The notes under the pieces are model-generated. The model made no database searches, was not told where the DNA came from, and saw only the letters and a program-made list of their open reading frames with translations. From contig JAQJZZ010000008.1 of assembly GCA_030077755.1 (NCBI GenBank), positions 4,562,677 through 4,626,676 on the forward strand: 64,000 nucleotides of DNA, written 5' to 3'. Each line of letters opens with the position of its first letter. Position 1 is the first letter of the stretch. Made by a program: the position numbers and the translations under genes. This DNA comes from Filosporella fistucella (taxonomy: Eukaryota > Ascomycota > Leotiomycetes > Helotiales). This document shows positions 40,365 to 52,405 of the stretch, piece by piece.

Positions 40365-43300
40365 ATTAAATTATATTATTGCGTTAAACGTTAAGTTTAA
40401 CGTATTAATTTATTTATAATATAAATATATAGTTTCGCCTACCGCTATTTCCCGACATTTGGGTAATAAGCATAAAACCCTAATTAAATTATAAAAAGAA
40501 TTAGATAAATATATTTAAACATTTCCGTTTTAATATAATTATACTAATATATAATTGCCTAATAATGGATTAGCGCCCTAGCCCATTATTCCTATTTTAG
40601 ATGGCCATTTATATTAGGATTGCCTATATATGAGCTAAAACCGAGACGTTATATAGTAATATGGGAATAAGATTTATAATAAGAAAAGGGTTTCTGATAA
40701 AGAATTATTTAAGATAGTTAAGTTATAATTATGGTTTAATAATCGATGAGCCCGATATTGGATTATTAACTAGAGTAAGTAATATAAGCAAGAGCAGCAA
40801 AGGCGCCGAGCTATAACACGTAATATTGGAAAAGAAACCGACGATTTAGACTATAGTAATAATAATAATATTAATAATAATAAGAGCGACTAGGATAATA
40901 TTAATAATTAAATTATTTAGGATATTAAAAAATGGAAGGATAAGGCCTAAGAGCGGCGATTATGGATATTAAAAGAGGTGCCTATTATTAAAATGGATTC
41001 GTGGTTATAATATATAAAGTAGAATAAGGTATTAAGCCAATTTAAGCACAATTTGATTAAGACATTTTATTATACCCATATGCCCGACCTAGATAAACCG
41101 TAATTAAAGCGATTATTACGTGTATGGAATTGAATTTTAGAGCGTTATTTAAATATATTAGAAGTAACCAATTATAAAGACGCATTAAAGTAGTGGGCAT
41201 TACCCAAAAATAAAGCCATAGACTAGCGCCCATTTAAGTTATTATAAAATGCCAAAAGCGTTAATAAGTATAATGGAATTTTTGCATATTTCATTTATTA
41301 TATAATACATATAGCGCCATTAGAAAATCATATAAATAAAATAGGTATATTAGATTATTTTTAATAATTTAAATATAATTTCTAAAATATAATAGAAAAT
41401 TTGACCACGATTATAGAAACCGGAGTAAGATATATCAACGCATAATGGAAGTGCATTTAAAGAATCCGGAGTGAATTAGATAAAGAAGTAATAGATAATA
41501 ATATAAAAGATTAACCATTAACTAGTGCATTAATATATTTGTGTATATTAACCATAATATAGGATACTAGCCGAATTGGATTATATTATTTACCTATAAT
41601 GCATTATTTAGCCATTTGAGATATTAATAAGTAAAGCCAGTTATTGCAATCCGCATTTTTTTATATGCCCATTTTAATAGGCATGTTATGGATTAATTAA
41701 TTAATTATATTAGAAGTGGCTATCCCATGTGAGCTATGGCCGGAATTAAAATTAGATAATAAAGCCAATATTAATTCCGTGCCCAATTAAATTTATAAGT
41801 TATAATAGTTGCATTTATATAAGGGTTCATTTTTACCTATATCTAATATTTTAACGTAATTGGCCATAGGAAAGAAATTTAATAAAACGCATTAATTACC
41901 ATTTAATATCCATTAGTCAAATAATAAATAAATAATTAATTATTTAGGCTAGCCAATTATATTAGCCAAGGTCTAGAGCATGTGTCACGCATTAATTAAA
42001 GAATTATAGGAATTAATAAAAGTATTAATATTTGGATCCCTAATGCCCCTTATCGATTTGAGTTAAATTATTAATAATATGGCATGGAGCCAAGCATTTC
42101 GGTAATAGAATTTTAGTTTTATTAACTATGCCTAAAATTAGGACTAGGTAGGTAGGGATTATAAGTTTTTATTAAAGTAAGCACGGAAAAGAGAGGGCTA
42201 GTGGAGGTTATTAAGGATAAACCACGTTACCAAGAAAGTTAAGTAGGTGGATTTATAAGTTATATTATATTTAACTAAGGAACGTTAATTTTTATAGAAA
42301 TTAATAATATATATGCATATTACCGGTATATCCGCCCATTTTATCCATTATACGGTTATTTATTAGATTAGGAGGCTAGCCCGCACATAGACCCGAATTA
42401 GGATCCATTAAAGTAAATAATAATATATATTTGGTACGTAATATATATATTATAAATGGTTAGATATATTTTTTAATTATATATAATAAGGCGCGGAAGA
42501 AAAGAGGGAATATAAAGTATATTATATAATATTTATTAGACGATATTAGCCAAATTATAGCCTAATATTTAATATGAGTTTAACCATTTACCCGGGCATT
42601 AGATTATTATAAGTCGGAATATTTATTTAAGGATTTATAAGGACCATGGGCTAGGGAGGAATTAAGCCAGGCGTTAGGGAGCATTATTAGAAAGCATTTA
42701 GGAATATATTTAAAGGCATCCGGATAAAGGCATACCGTAATTGGAATTGCTACCTGGAAGTTAATACGGGCTAATAAGACGTGGGAAAAGGAGCATAAGG
42801 AGCTTAAAGATAGAGTTAAAGAATTTATTAAAGGAGATAATAATAAGGAATTAGAGTTGGATATATTTTAACATATTATGGTCCGGTAGGTTTAATTTCC
42901 TTAATTAGGCGGGGGAAATAATATATATAAAATATTTAATTAATATAAAATATAGGCAATCCGGATATGGATATAAGGTAGCGCAAGTGCATTATGCCAT
43001 TAACGGGGCATTTTTATATTAATTAAGGCCCGAGTTAATTATGGCATATAAGCAAGCATTAATAGCATGGCATGGATTATAAAAGTTAGGCTATAATAGC
43101 ATTGGTAATAATTATAATATAAGAGGAACCGGTTATTAATATAAAGCCAGCTAGCAGTTAATTAGTCGGCCCATTAAGAGAGAGCGGATTAAAGGATCCG
43201 ATCTAGCGTTAATTAGATTATAGCAGATATATTATAATTCCCAAGCCAAACCACGATTAAAAGGATAGGCGTTAGCATTATAATTAGTCCATTATCCATC

Positions 43301-45060
43301 TAAAATATAACCGTTAATTATTATATTACCCACTAGTAATGGCAAGTTAGCATTATTTTTTTTAGTGGCAATAATGACCTAATAGTAAACGGTTATTATT
43401 ATAATGCCATTTGCCATATTAGTGGATAATATTATTACGCGTGGGCAAGTAGCCGGTTTAAATTATAAGGAATAGATTAATGAGAAATCTAGACATGAAT
43501 TATAATAATTAATTATAGTTAGCGTAGACCGGGCAGTCTAAGGGGAGTTTTTATATTACGCTAAGGGGTTAAAATTAAAAGGGCAATTAGCCTATATATT
43601 TTTCGATAAAGTCCATATTATATTTATAAATATATTATACCGCGAGCGGTTATGAGATTTATAAATATTATAATATTTAAATTGCCCGTTTACCGGATTA
43701 ATAGCAACGTTAATGGTTAATTTAAAAGATGTATTACGCGAGCGGTTATGTATTAATAATGCCTAGATATTCCAGCGGAGTATAGCGCGGAAGACTATTT
43801 AATATTAGGTAAGAGATAATAAGAATGAGGTGCTATCGGACGTGGCTATTAAATTTATTTAATAAGCATATTTGGGCGTAAGGAAGAGAGGTATTATATA
43901 TGTATAGAGTTATAAGATAAGAAGAGTGGTTAGTTAAGCATTGGATTGCCCGTTTTACCGAGCACGAGTAAAATCTAAAGGGGAGGTATTATAATAGTGG
44001 ATTTAGGGTGCTAATAAATGGATTATTACCACCGGGGCATTAAGGATAAGAATTAATATTAAAGGGATTATATATGTGGTTTATATTAGGCGACCATATA
44101 AGTTAATTAGTTTTATTTAGCAATCCAGATATAGGGGGCGGAATGGAGAGGTTAGTGAGTTAATTATTATTACGCGGGTTAAAAATAATAGCGGATAAAG
44201 ATAAAGCGAAATTATAAGCGAGTATTCCGTTAAGCAAATTAATAAGGATGTTATAATAGAATTTATTTAAGGGCAAGGGTATTAACGTTAGGTTTTAAGT
44301 TAATATATGGATAGAGATTAAGACGGGAGCAATTATAGCCAAACGGATAGTGTATTTTATAACCGGTATAAGATGAGTAATAAGGTAAGGGGCCTAAAAG
44401 GAGAAGAATTAATAGAAAAGCCCGGGATGCATATTATAAAAGATAGCATAGCAATTAAGGGAGCAGATATTATCTAAGATAGGTTAAGGGAAGTGCAAGC
44501 ATTATAAGACTAGATGATTAAGGTTATGGATCAATTATAAGGCGATTATATATATTATGGATTAATGCATTATAAATAAGCGAGAGGCAAGGCACACGCA
44601 TATAAGAATTGTCTATAGGCAATTGCGTCCGGGTGCGGGATTATAGCATATGAAGCATGGAGAGCGAATATTGATTTAAGAGAGTTTTAATATTATTAAA
44701 AGTGTGGATTATTATAATAAATATGCTGGCGTTTAAAAAATGATAGGTGGTATAAGTACCCCGAGATAATATTGCCCGGGATATATATATTATATTAGCA
44801 ATAGCATTTATAGGTAATTATTAAGGTAGCAGGATTTTAAGGGGATTATGCGATTAACGTTTAGGAATAGTTAAAGGAGGTCGGAGAGGGGTTTGGTTAG
44901 GATTAGGAGAGTAATTGGATAAAGACATAGCGGATGGCATGTGAGATATATAATAAAATAAAGGAGGAGGACAAATAGGTATAAAGAGGATATATTAAGA
45001 CCGATAAAGATTAAAGGCTAGGGGGAATGGCAGAGCACCCATAGTTAATAAGGGAGGGAG
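40365..45060 (+). pseudogene. RecQ-like helicase remnant, type 2, with OrsD/DUF3505-like N-terminus (copy 1)
   Basis: The broken frame starts with a region typical of the fungal OrsD/DUF3505 zinc-finger family: IIALNVKFNVLIYLQYKYIV, SRHLGNKHKTLIKL and QPIIPILDGHLYQDCLYMSQ. The Cys of the first finger appear changed to Tyr, as C-to-T/G-to-A damage would do. Helicase motifs follow: a Walker A-like LPTSNGKLALFF near 43326, a DEAH-like IFFDKVHIIF near 43600, YLNCPFTGLIATLMVN, then the C-terminal QSRYRGRNGEVSE near 44120-44155. It differs clearly from the type 1 helicase in the Walker A sequence and in the N-terminal domain. Dozens of TAA/TAG stops make it non-functional. Transcription direction is toward the telomere. 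Confidence 0.8.
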
Positions 45061-45080
45061 AGGCCAGGTTATTGGACATT

Positions 45081-45132
45081 AAGAGGGTTAGGGTTATTAT
45101 AGATTTTTAAAGACCCAACCCTAAACCCAATC
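45081..45132. repeat. Telomere-like inverted repeat at the end of unit B
   Basis: GGGTTAGGGTT is followed about 15 bases later by AACCCTAAACCC, giving a near-palindrome of telomere-type sequence just before the unit junction. The equivalent in copy 2 (50065-50116) is partly mutated. It could be a trace of past telomere capture at the unit border. Confidence 0.75.
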
Positions 45133-45145
45133 CATCGGCGCAAAG

Positions 45146-48100
45146 CGCTAACATTAGTTATCATTATTCACACCGTGAATGGGTTTTTTTATAGTGGTGA
45201 AATTAAAGTGTGATTTGTGCCTAGTCATAATATAAATGGGTTAATCCCAAGTAATCCCAAATTTATTATTACCGCCCACACATTGCCTAAAATCATTTTA
45301 AAATATTATAAATAGCCAAGGAGCCATGGCTTAACCTATCCCTAAAGCATTAGATTATATTATTGCGTTAAACGTTAAGTTTGGCGTATTAATTTATTTA
45401 TAATATAAATATGTAATTTCGCTTACCGCCATTTCCCGACATTTGGGTAATAAGCATAAAACCCTAATCAAATTATGAAAAGAATTAGATAAATATATTT
45501 AAACATTTCCGTTTTAGTATAATTATACTAGTATATAATTGCCTAATAATGGATTAGCGCCCTAGCCCATTATTCCTATTTTAGATGGCCATTTATATTA
45601 GGATTGCCTATATATGAGCCAGAACCGAGACGTTATATGGTAATATAAGAATAAGATCTATAATAAGAAAAGGGTTTCTAATAAAGAATTATTTAAGATA
45701 ATTAAGTTATAATCATGGTTTAATAATTAACGAGCCCGATATTAGATTATTAATTAGAGTAAATAATATGAGCAAGAGCGGCAAAGGCGCCGAGCTATAA
45801 CACGTAATATTAGAAAAGAAACCGATAATTTAAACTATAGCAATAATAATAATATTAATAATAGTGAGAGCGACCAGGATAATATTAATAACCAAATTGT
45901 TTAGGATATTAAAAAATGGAAGGATAAGGCCTAAGAGCGGCGATTGCGGATATTAAAAGAGGTGCCTATTATTAAAATGGATTTATGGTTATGATATATA
46001 AAGTGGAATGAGGTATTAAGCCAATTTAAGCATAATTTGGTTAAGACATTCCATTATACCCGTATGCCCGACCTAAATAAACCGTAATTAAAGCGATTAT
46101 TATGTGCATAGAATCGAATTTTAGAGCGTTATTTGGATATATTAGAAGTAACCGATTATAAAGACGTATTAAAGTGGTAGGCATTACCTAAAAATAAAGC
46201 CGCGGACTAGCGCCTATTTAAGTTATTATAAAATGCTAAAAGCATTAATAAGTATAGTAGAATTTTTATATGTTTTATTTATTATATAATGCGTATAGCG
46301 CCATTAGAAAATCATATAAATAAAATAGGTATATTGGATTATTTTTAATAATTTAAATATAATTTCTAAAATATAATAGAAAATTTGACCATAATTATAA
46401 AAACCGGAGTAAGATATATTAACGTATAATAAAAGTATATCTAAAGAATCCGGAGTGAATTAGATAAAGAAGTAATAGATAATGATATAAAAGATTAATT
46501 ATTGACTAGTATATTAATATATTTATATATGTTAATTATAATGTAAGATACTAGCCGAATTGGATTATATTATTTACCCATAATGCATTATTTAGCCATC
46601 TAAGGTATTAATAAGCAAAGCTAGTTATTGCGATCCGCATTTTTTTATACGCCTATTTTAGTAGGCATGTTATGGATTAATCGATTAATTATATTAAAAG
46701 TGGCCGTCCCATGTAAGCCATGGCCGGAATTAAAATTGGATAGCAAAGCCAATGTCGATTTTATGCCCGATTAAATCCATAAGTTATAATAGTTGCATTT
46801 GTGTAAGGGTTTATTTTTACCTATATCTAATATTTTGACGCAATTGGCCATAGGAAAGAAATTTAATAAAACGCACTAGTTACCATTTAATATCCATTGG
46901 TCGGATAATAAATAGACGATTAATTATTTAGGCTAGCTAATTATATTAGCCAAGGTCTAGAGCATGTGTTACGCATTAATTAAAGAATTGCAGGAATTAA
47001 TAAAAGTGTTAATATTTGGATCCCTAGTGCCCCCCATTAATTTAAGTCGAATTATTAATAATATGGCATGGAGCTAAGCATTTCGGCAATAGAATTTTAG
47101 TTTTATTAACTATGCCTAAAATTAGGACCAGGTAGGCGGGGATTATAAGTTTTTATTAGAGCGAGCACGGAAAAGAGAGGGCTAATAGAGGTTATTAAGG
47201 ACAAACCACGCTATTAAGAAAGTTGAGTAGGTGGATTCATAAGTTATATTATATTTGACCAAGGAACGTTAATTTTTATGGAAGTTAATAATATATATGC
47301 ATATTACCGGTATATCCGCCTATTCCATCCATTATATGGTTATTTATTAGATTAGGAAACTAGCCCGCATGTGGACCCGAATTAGGATCCATTAAAGTAA
47401 GTAATAATATATATTTAGCACGTAATATATATATTATAAATGATTGGATATGTTTTTTAACCATATATAATAAGGCGCGGAAGAAAAGAAGGAATATAGA
47501 ATATATTATATGGTATTTATTAGACGATATTAGCCAAATTATAGCCTAATATTTAATATGAGTTTAACCATTTGCCCGGGTATTAGATTATCGTGAGTTA
47601 GAATATTTATTTAGGGATTTGCAAGGACCATGGGCCGGGGAGGAATTAAGCCAGGCATTAAGGAGCGTTATTAGAAAGCATTTAGGAGTATATTTAAAGG
47701 CATCCGGATAAAGGCATACCATAATTGGAATTATTACCCGGAAGTTAATGCGGGCTAGTAAGACGTGGGAAAAGGAGTATAAGGAGCCCGAAAATAGAAT
47801 TAAAGAGTTTATTAAAGGAGATAATAATAAGGAATTAGAGTTAGATATATTTTAATATATCATGGTCCGGTAGGTTTGATTTCCCTAGCCGGGTAAGGGA
47901 AATAATATATATAAAATATTTAATTAATATAAAATATAAGTAATCCGGACATGGATATAGGGTAGCGCAAGCGCATTATGCCATTAATGGGGCATTTTTA
48001 TATTAATTAGGGCCCGAGTTAATCACGGCATATAAGTAAGCATTAATAGCATAGCATGGATTATAGAAGTTAGGCCGTAATAGCATTAATAATAGTTATA

Positions 48101-50129
48101 ATATAAGAGGAACCGGTTATTAACGTAAAGCCAGCTAATAATTAATTAGTCGGCCTATTAAGAGAGAATAAATTAAAGGATCCGATCTAGCGTTAGTTAG
48201 ATTATAGCGGATATACCATAATTCCCAAGCTAAACCACGATTAGAAGAATAGGCATTAGCATTATAATTAGTCTATTATCCATTTAAAACACAACCGTTG
48301 GTTATCATATTACCCATTAATAATGGCAAGTTAGCATTATTTTTTTTAGTGGCAGCGATGACCCAGTAATAAACGGTTATCGTTATAGTGCTATTTGCCG
48401 CATTAGTGGATAATATTATTACGCGTGGGCAAGTAGCCGGTTTAAATTGCGAGGAATGGATTAATGAGAAATCCGGACATAAATTATAATAATTAATTAT
48501 AATTAGCATAGACCAAGTAGTCCAAGGGGAGTTTTTATATTACGCTAAGGGGTTAAAATTAAAAGGGCAATTAGCCCATATATTTTTTAATAAAGTCCAT
48601 GTTACATTTATAAATATATTATACCGCAAGCAGTTATGAGATTTATGGATATTATAATATTTAAATTGCCCATTTACCAGATTAATAATAATATTAATAG
48701 TTAATTTGGAAGATATATTATGCGAGCGGTTATGCATTAATAATGCCTAAATATTCTGGCGAAGTATAGCGCGGAAGACTATTTAATATTAGGTGAGAGA
48801 TAGTAAGAACGAGGTGCCATTAGACGTGGCTATTAAATTTATTTAATAAGTATATTTGGGCATAAGGAAGAGAGGTATTATATATATATGGAGTTATAAG
48901 ATAGGAGGAATAATTAATTAAGCATTGAATTGCCCGTTTTACCGAGCATAAGCAAAATTTAAAGGGGAGGTATTATAATAGTGGATTTAGGGTGCCGGCG
49001 GATGGATCATTGCTACCAGGGCATTAGGGATAGGAATTAATATTAAAGGGATTATATATGTGATTTATATTAGGCGATTATATGGGTTAACCAGTTTTAT
49101 CTAATAATCCGGACGTGGGGGGCGGAATGGAGAGGTTAGTGAGTCAATTATTATTATGCGGATTAAGAATAATAGCGGATAAAGATGAAGCGAAATTATA
49201 AGCGAGTATTCCGTTGAATAAATTAATGAGGATGCTATAATAGAATTTATTTAAGGGCAAGGGTATTAACGTTAGGTTTTAAGTTAATATATGGACGGAG
49301 ATTAAGACGGGAGCAATTATAGCCAAACGGATAGTGTATTTTATGACCGGTATAAGATAAATAGCAAGGCAAGGGGCCTAAAAGGAGAAGAGTTAATAGA
49401 GAAGCCCGGGATGCATATTATAAAAGATAGCATAGCAATTAAGGGAATAGATATCATTTAGGGTAGGTTAAGGGAAGTATAAGCATTATAAGATTAGATA
49501 ATTAAGGTTATAGATCAATTATAAGGCGATTATATATATTGTGGATTAATATATTATAAGCAGGCGAGAGGCAAGGCACACGCATATAAGGATTATCCAT
49601 AGGTAATTACGTCCGGGTACGGGATTATAATATATAAAGCATAAAGAGCAAATATTAATTTGGGAGAGTTTTAATATTATTAAAAGTGTGGATTATCATA
49701 ATAAATATGCCAGCGTTTAAAAAATAATGGGTGGTGTGAATATCCCGAGGTAATATTGCCTAGGATATATATATTATATTAGTAATAGCATTTATAAGTG
49801 ATTATCGAGGTAACGGGATTTTAAGGGGATTATGCGATTAACGTTTGGGAGTGGTTAAAGGAGGTCGGAGAGGGGTTTAATTAGGATTGGGAGAGTAATT
49901 GGATAAAGATATGGCGGATGGCATGTGAGATATATAATAGAATAAAGGAAGAGGATAAATAGGTATAGAGAGGATATATTGAGATTAATAAAGATTAGAG
50001 GCTAGGGGGAATGATAGAGCACCTATAGTTAATAAGGGAGGGAGAGGCCAGGTTATTAGATATTAAGAGGGTTAGGGTTATTATAGATTTTTAAAGACTT
50101 AACCCCAAACCTAACCTATTGGCGCGAAG
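45146..50129 (+). repeat. Tandem helicase unit B, copy 2 (4,984 bp)
   Basis: Head-to-tail duplicate of 40162-45145 at a constant offset of 4,984, checked at both ends. In the parts I compared, the differences are transitions. It ends at GCGAAG followed by CGCTAA (50130), where unique sequence starts. Confidence 0.9.
45349..50044 (+). pseudogene. RecQ-like helicase remnant, type 2 (copy 2)
   Basis: Same gene as in the preceding unit, with the OrsD/DUF3505-like start, a Walker A region near 48310 and a C-terminal helicase motif near 49104-49139. Stops fall partly at different codons from copy 1. That indicates RIP acted independently on the two copies, or in more than one round after duplication. 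Not functional. Confidence 0.8.
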
Positions 50130-50180
50130 CGCTAATTGTAACCCCATAGGGTTGAAACGGGCATGCGGGTTAAGGGGGGC

Positions 50181-51105
50181 ATTTATATGTAGGTGGGGGA
50201 GGGTTAGGGTTATAAAGGAGATAGAGAAAGGTTATAATAATATTTAAGAAGATAGAGTAAATATTAATAAATAGTAAGTAAATAATATTAGAGTAAGAGA
50301 ATTGAATTAAGTAAGAAGAAGATAATTAAGAAAAAGAATAATAAGAAAAGAGAAGAGAATTAAGGTTAATAATATAAATTATTAGGTAATAATTAAGAAT
50401 TAAGATTATTTAAGTATTTTATTTAAGTATTTTATTTAAGTATTTTATTTGAGTATAAGGGTTTTATTTAGGTGTTTTATTAGAGTGTTTTATTTGAGTA
50501 TAAGGGTTTTATTTAGGTGTTTTATTTAGGTGTTTTATTAGAGTGTTTTATTTGAGTATAAGGGTTTTATTTAGGTGTTTTATTAGAGTGTTTTATTTGA
50601 GTATAAGGGTTTTATTTAGGTGTTTTATTAGAGTATTTTATTTGAGGAAATAAGATAATAGTATTAAAGAAAGAGAAGAATTAATTTTAAAGAAAAGGGA
50701 GAAAGAGAATAAAATAATAAGTTGAAATAAAAATAGAAAGAGTTAAAATTGAAAAGTAAAAGAAAGAGAATTGTATAGAAATAAAGAGAAGTAAAGATAT
50801 AAGTTATAAAAGGAAGAGTATATATTATTTAAGTTTAGATTTTAATATAAAAAGTTAGAATATTAGAGTAAAAGAATAAGGTAAGTAATAAGAGGAATTA
50901 GAGTTAAAGTAAATATAATTAAAAAGTGAAAGAAAGAAGTAGAAAATTAATTAAAAAAGAATTATAGTTGAAAAAGGAAAAATTAAGGGTTAAAATTATT
51001 TAATAAAGAGTAAATAAAGAATTAAAAAATAAGATAATATTTATTAATAAAAGAATAAAAGAGAAGTAAGAAAATTAGTAATTTAAAAAAGAGAAAATAA
51101 ATAGT
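50181..51105 (+). other. Cytosine-free tract, 925 bp
   Basis: Reading the + strand base by base, no C occurs from 50181 to 51105, although G makes up about a sixth to a quarter of each 60-base line I counted. The rest is A (most) and T. The tract starts with GGGTTAGGG-like sequence, contains a minisatellite, and ends where unit U copy 2 begins. No gene is visible. RIP removes C and G symmetrically from the two strands, so it cannot by itself give this pattern. Confidence 0.9.
50405..50647 (+). repeat. Minisatellite of TTTTATTTGAGTATAAGGG-type units
   Basis: About 45-bp units of the form TTTTATTTGAGTATAAGGG, TTTTATTTAGGTG, TTTTATTAGAGTG are repeated roughly four times, with shorter TATTTAAG variants at the left. 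The sub-units are themselves variants of a ~12-15-bp word. No cytosine is present. The G-rich, C-free words resemble degenerate telomeric DNA on the same strand as the terminal TTAGGG. Confidence 0.88.
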
Positions 51106-52405
51106 CCAGGTTGTAGGCGGCGGCCGGCTAAGCGAGGCGGCCACGCCTCGCCCCCGCGATCCTCAACAGCGACCGTAGTAGAGATAAATTAATTTAGGGC
51201 CAAATCAGGTGCTAATCGGATATAAATAAGCTAGGAATTAATCGCGCATCGCATGCCCTTTATTCCTTATCTTTATCTTAATTATAACTTCTTTAATTTC
51301 ATTTTAATAAGGACCTAGGCTTATCACGTGATATTATATAATATTATATTAAGCTTAGTCGTAAAGCATTACCCGATCTAGTAATATATAATATCACATA
51401 ATATTTAATCCTACTTACCTTAAAATAATCTCACCACCACGATTATTACTTATCCCGATATTAGTTACTTCTCCCCTAAATAAATATTACTTATGCCACA
51501 TTTTTTCCCTAAGCCCCTCTCGAATTATTATTATATTACTAGCGATTAATATATTACCAAAGCTATCGCCACGAGAGAAAAAGCGCCGAGCCATTAAGCA
51601 AATCTACCGGTAGCAATAAAGAATCGTAAACCGCGGCTAGCAGCCTATTCCACCAAGCTCCTTTATTCCTATTATATTCCCTAAGCCACTAAGCCAAAAT
51701 ATAATAGCATCTTCCTCATTTACCATAGCTCTTTTAAGCGGCGCTAAATCCATACCTCTAATACTTAATACTTAATATTAGGTAAATTGCGATACCTTAT
51801 ACCCTTAATATCTTTAGGCATTTAGCTTACTTAATATATAGAGTCGAGTCCCTCGAGTAATAGGACGCTATAGTCCACCAAGGTTAGGGTTATTATTTAG
51901 GCCGCTATAAGTAAATAATAATCCGAGTCTTAATAACCACCAAATAGACCTTAAGCAAACCTTAATTCCCCTTCCTATAATTCCTTATCCGGCTTTATTA
52001 TTAAAGCCCGAAGAAATATACTTTCCTCCCAGGTCGCTTATCCCTCCCTTTATCCGCGAAAATAATGAGCCAAATAAAAGCTACTTTAGCCCCCGACTCC
52101 CAAGTAATAACTCATAATCACGTAGCCCTCTATTATCTCATTATTCCAAGCAAATATATGGGCTATTAAATAGCAACTCGGTCTCGAGTAGAGATATTAT
52201 TTATCCATATATAAAGTCCGAACCGAATTCTAATAATTCATACGCCTACTCGTTACCTAATACCAATCCGGGCCCGAATTATTAGTAAAGCGCTAGGGAT
52301 ATTAGCTCTAATAATGAATTAGCTTATATATTACCCGGGAGCGAGCAAGAGGAGACCCGATCCATTAAAGATAAAGAATAAGCCCTTAAAGAATAATTAC
52401 TCGGG

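Larger units (their letters stand above)
40162..45145 (+). repeat. Tandem helicase unit B, copy 1 (4,984 bp)
   Basis: Starts CGCTAA followed closely by the small palindrome ATTCAC-ACC-GTGAAT (40182-40196). The hexamer CGCTAA recurs at 45146 and 50130, each exactly 4,984 bp on. Internal anchors near both ends of the unit keep the same offset. It joins the 3' end of unit U directly. Confidence 0.9.

Noticed and set aside
35465..50044. Functional helicase genes in the subtelomere
   Set aside because: Every copy carries many in-frame stops. The longest open stretch is under 100 codons.
50181..51105. Explaining the cytosine-free tract as ordinary RIP
   Set aside because: RIP would deplete G as much as C once both strands are considered. 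G is retained at about 15-25% here, while the block at 60.2-61.3 kb shows the symmetric result.
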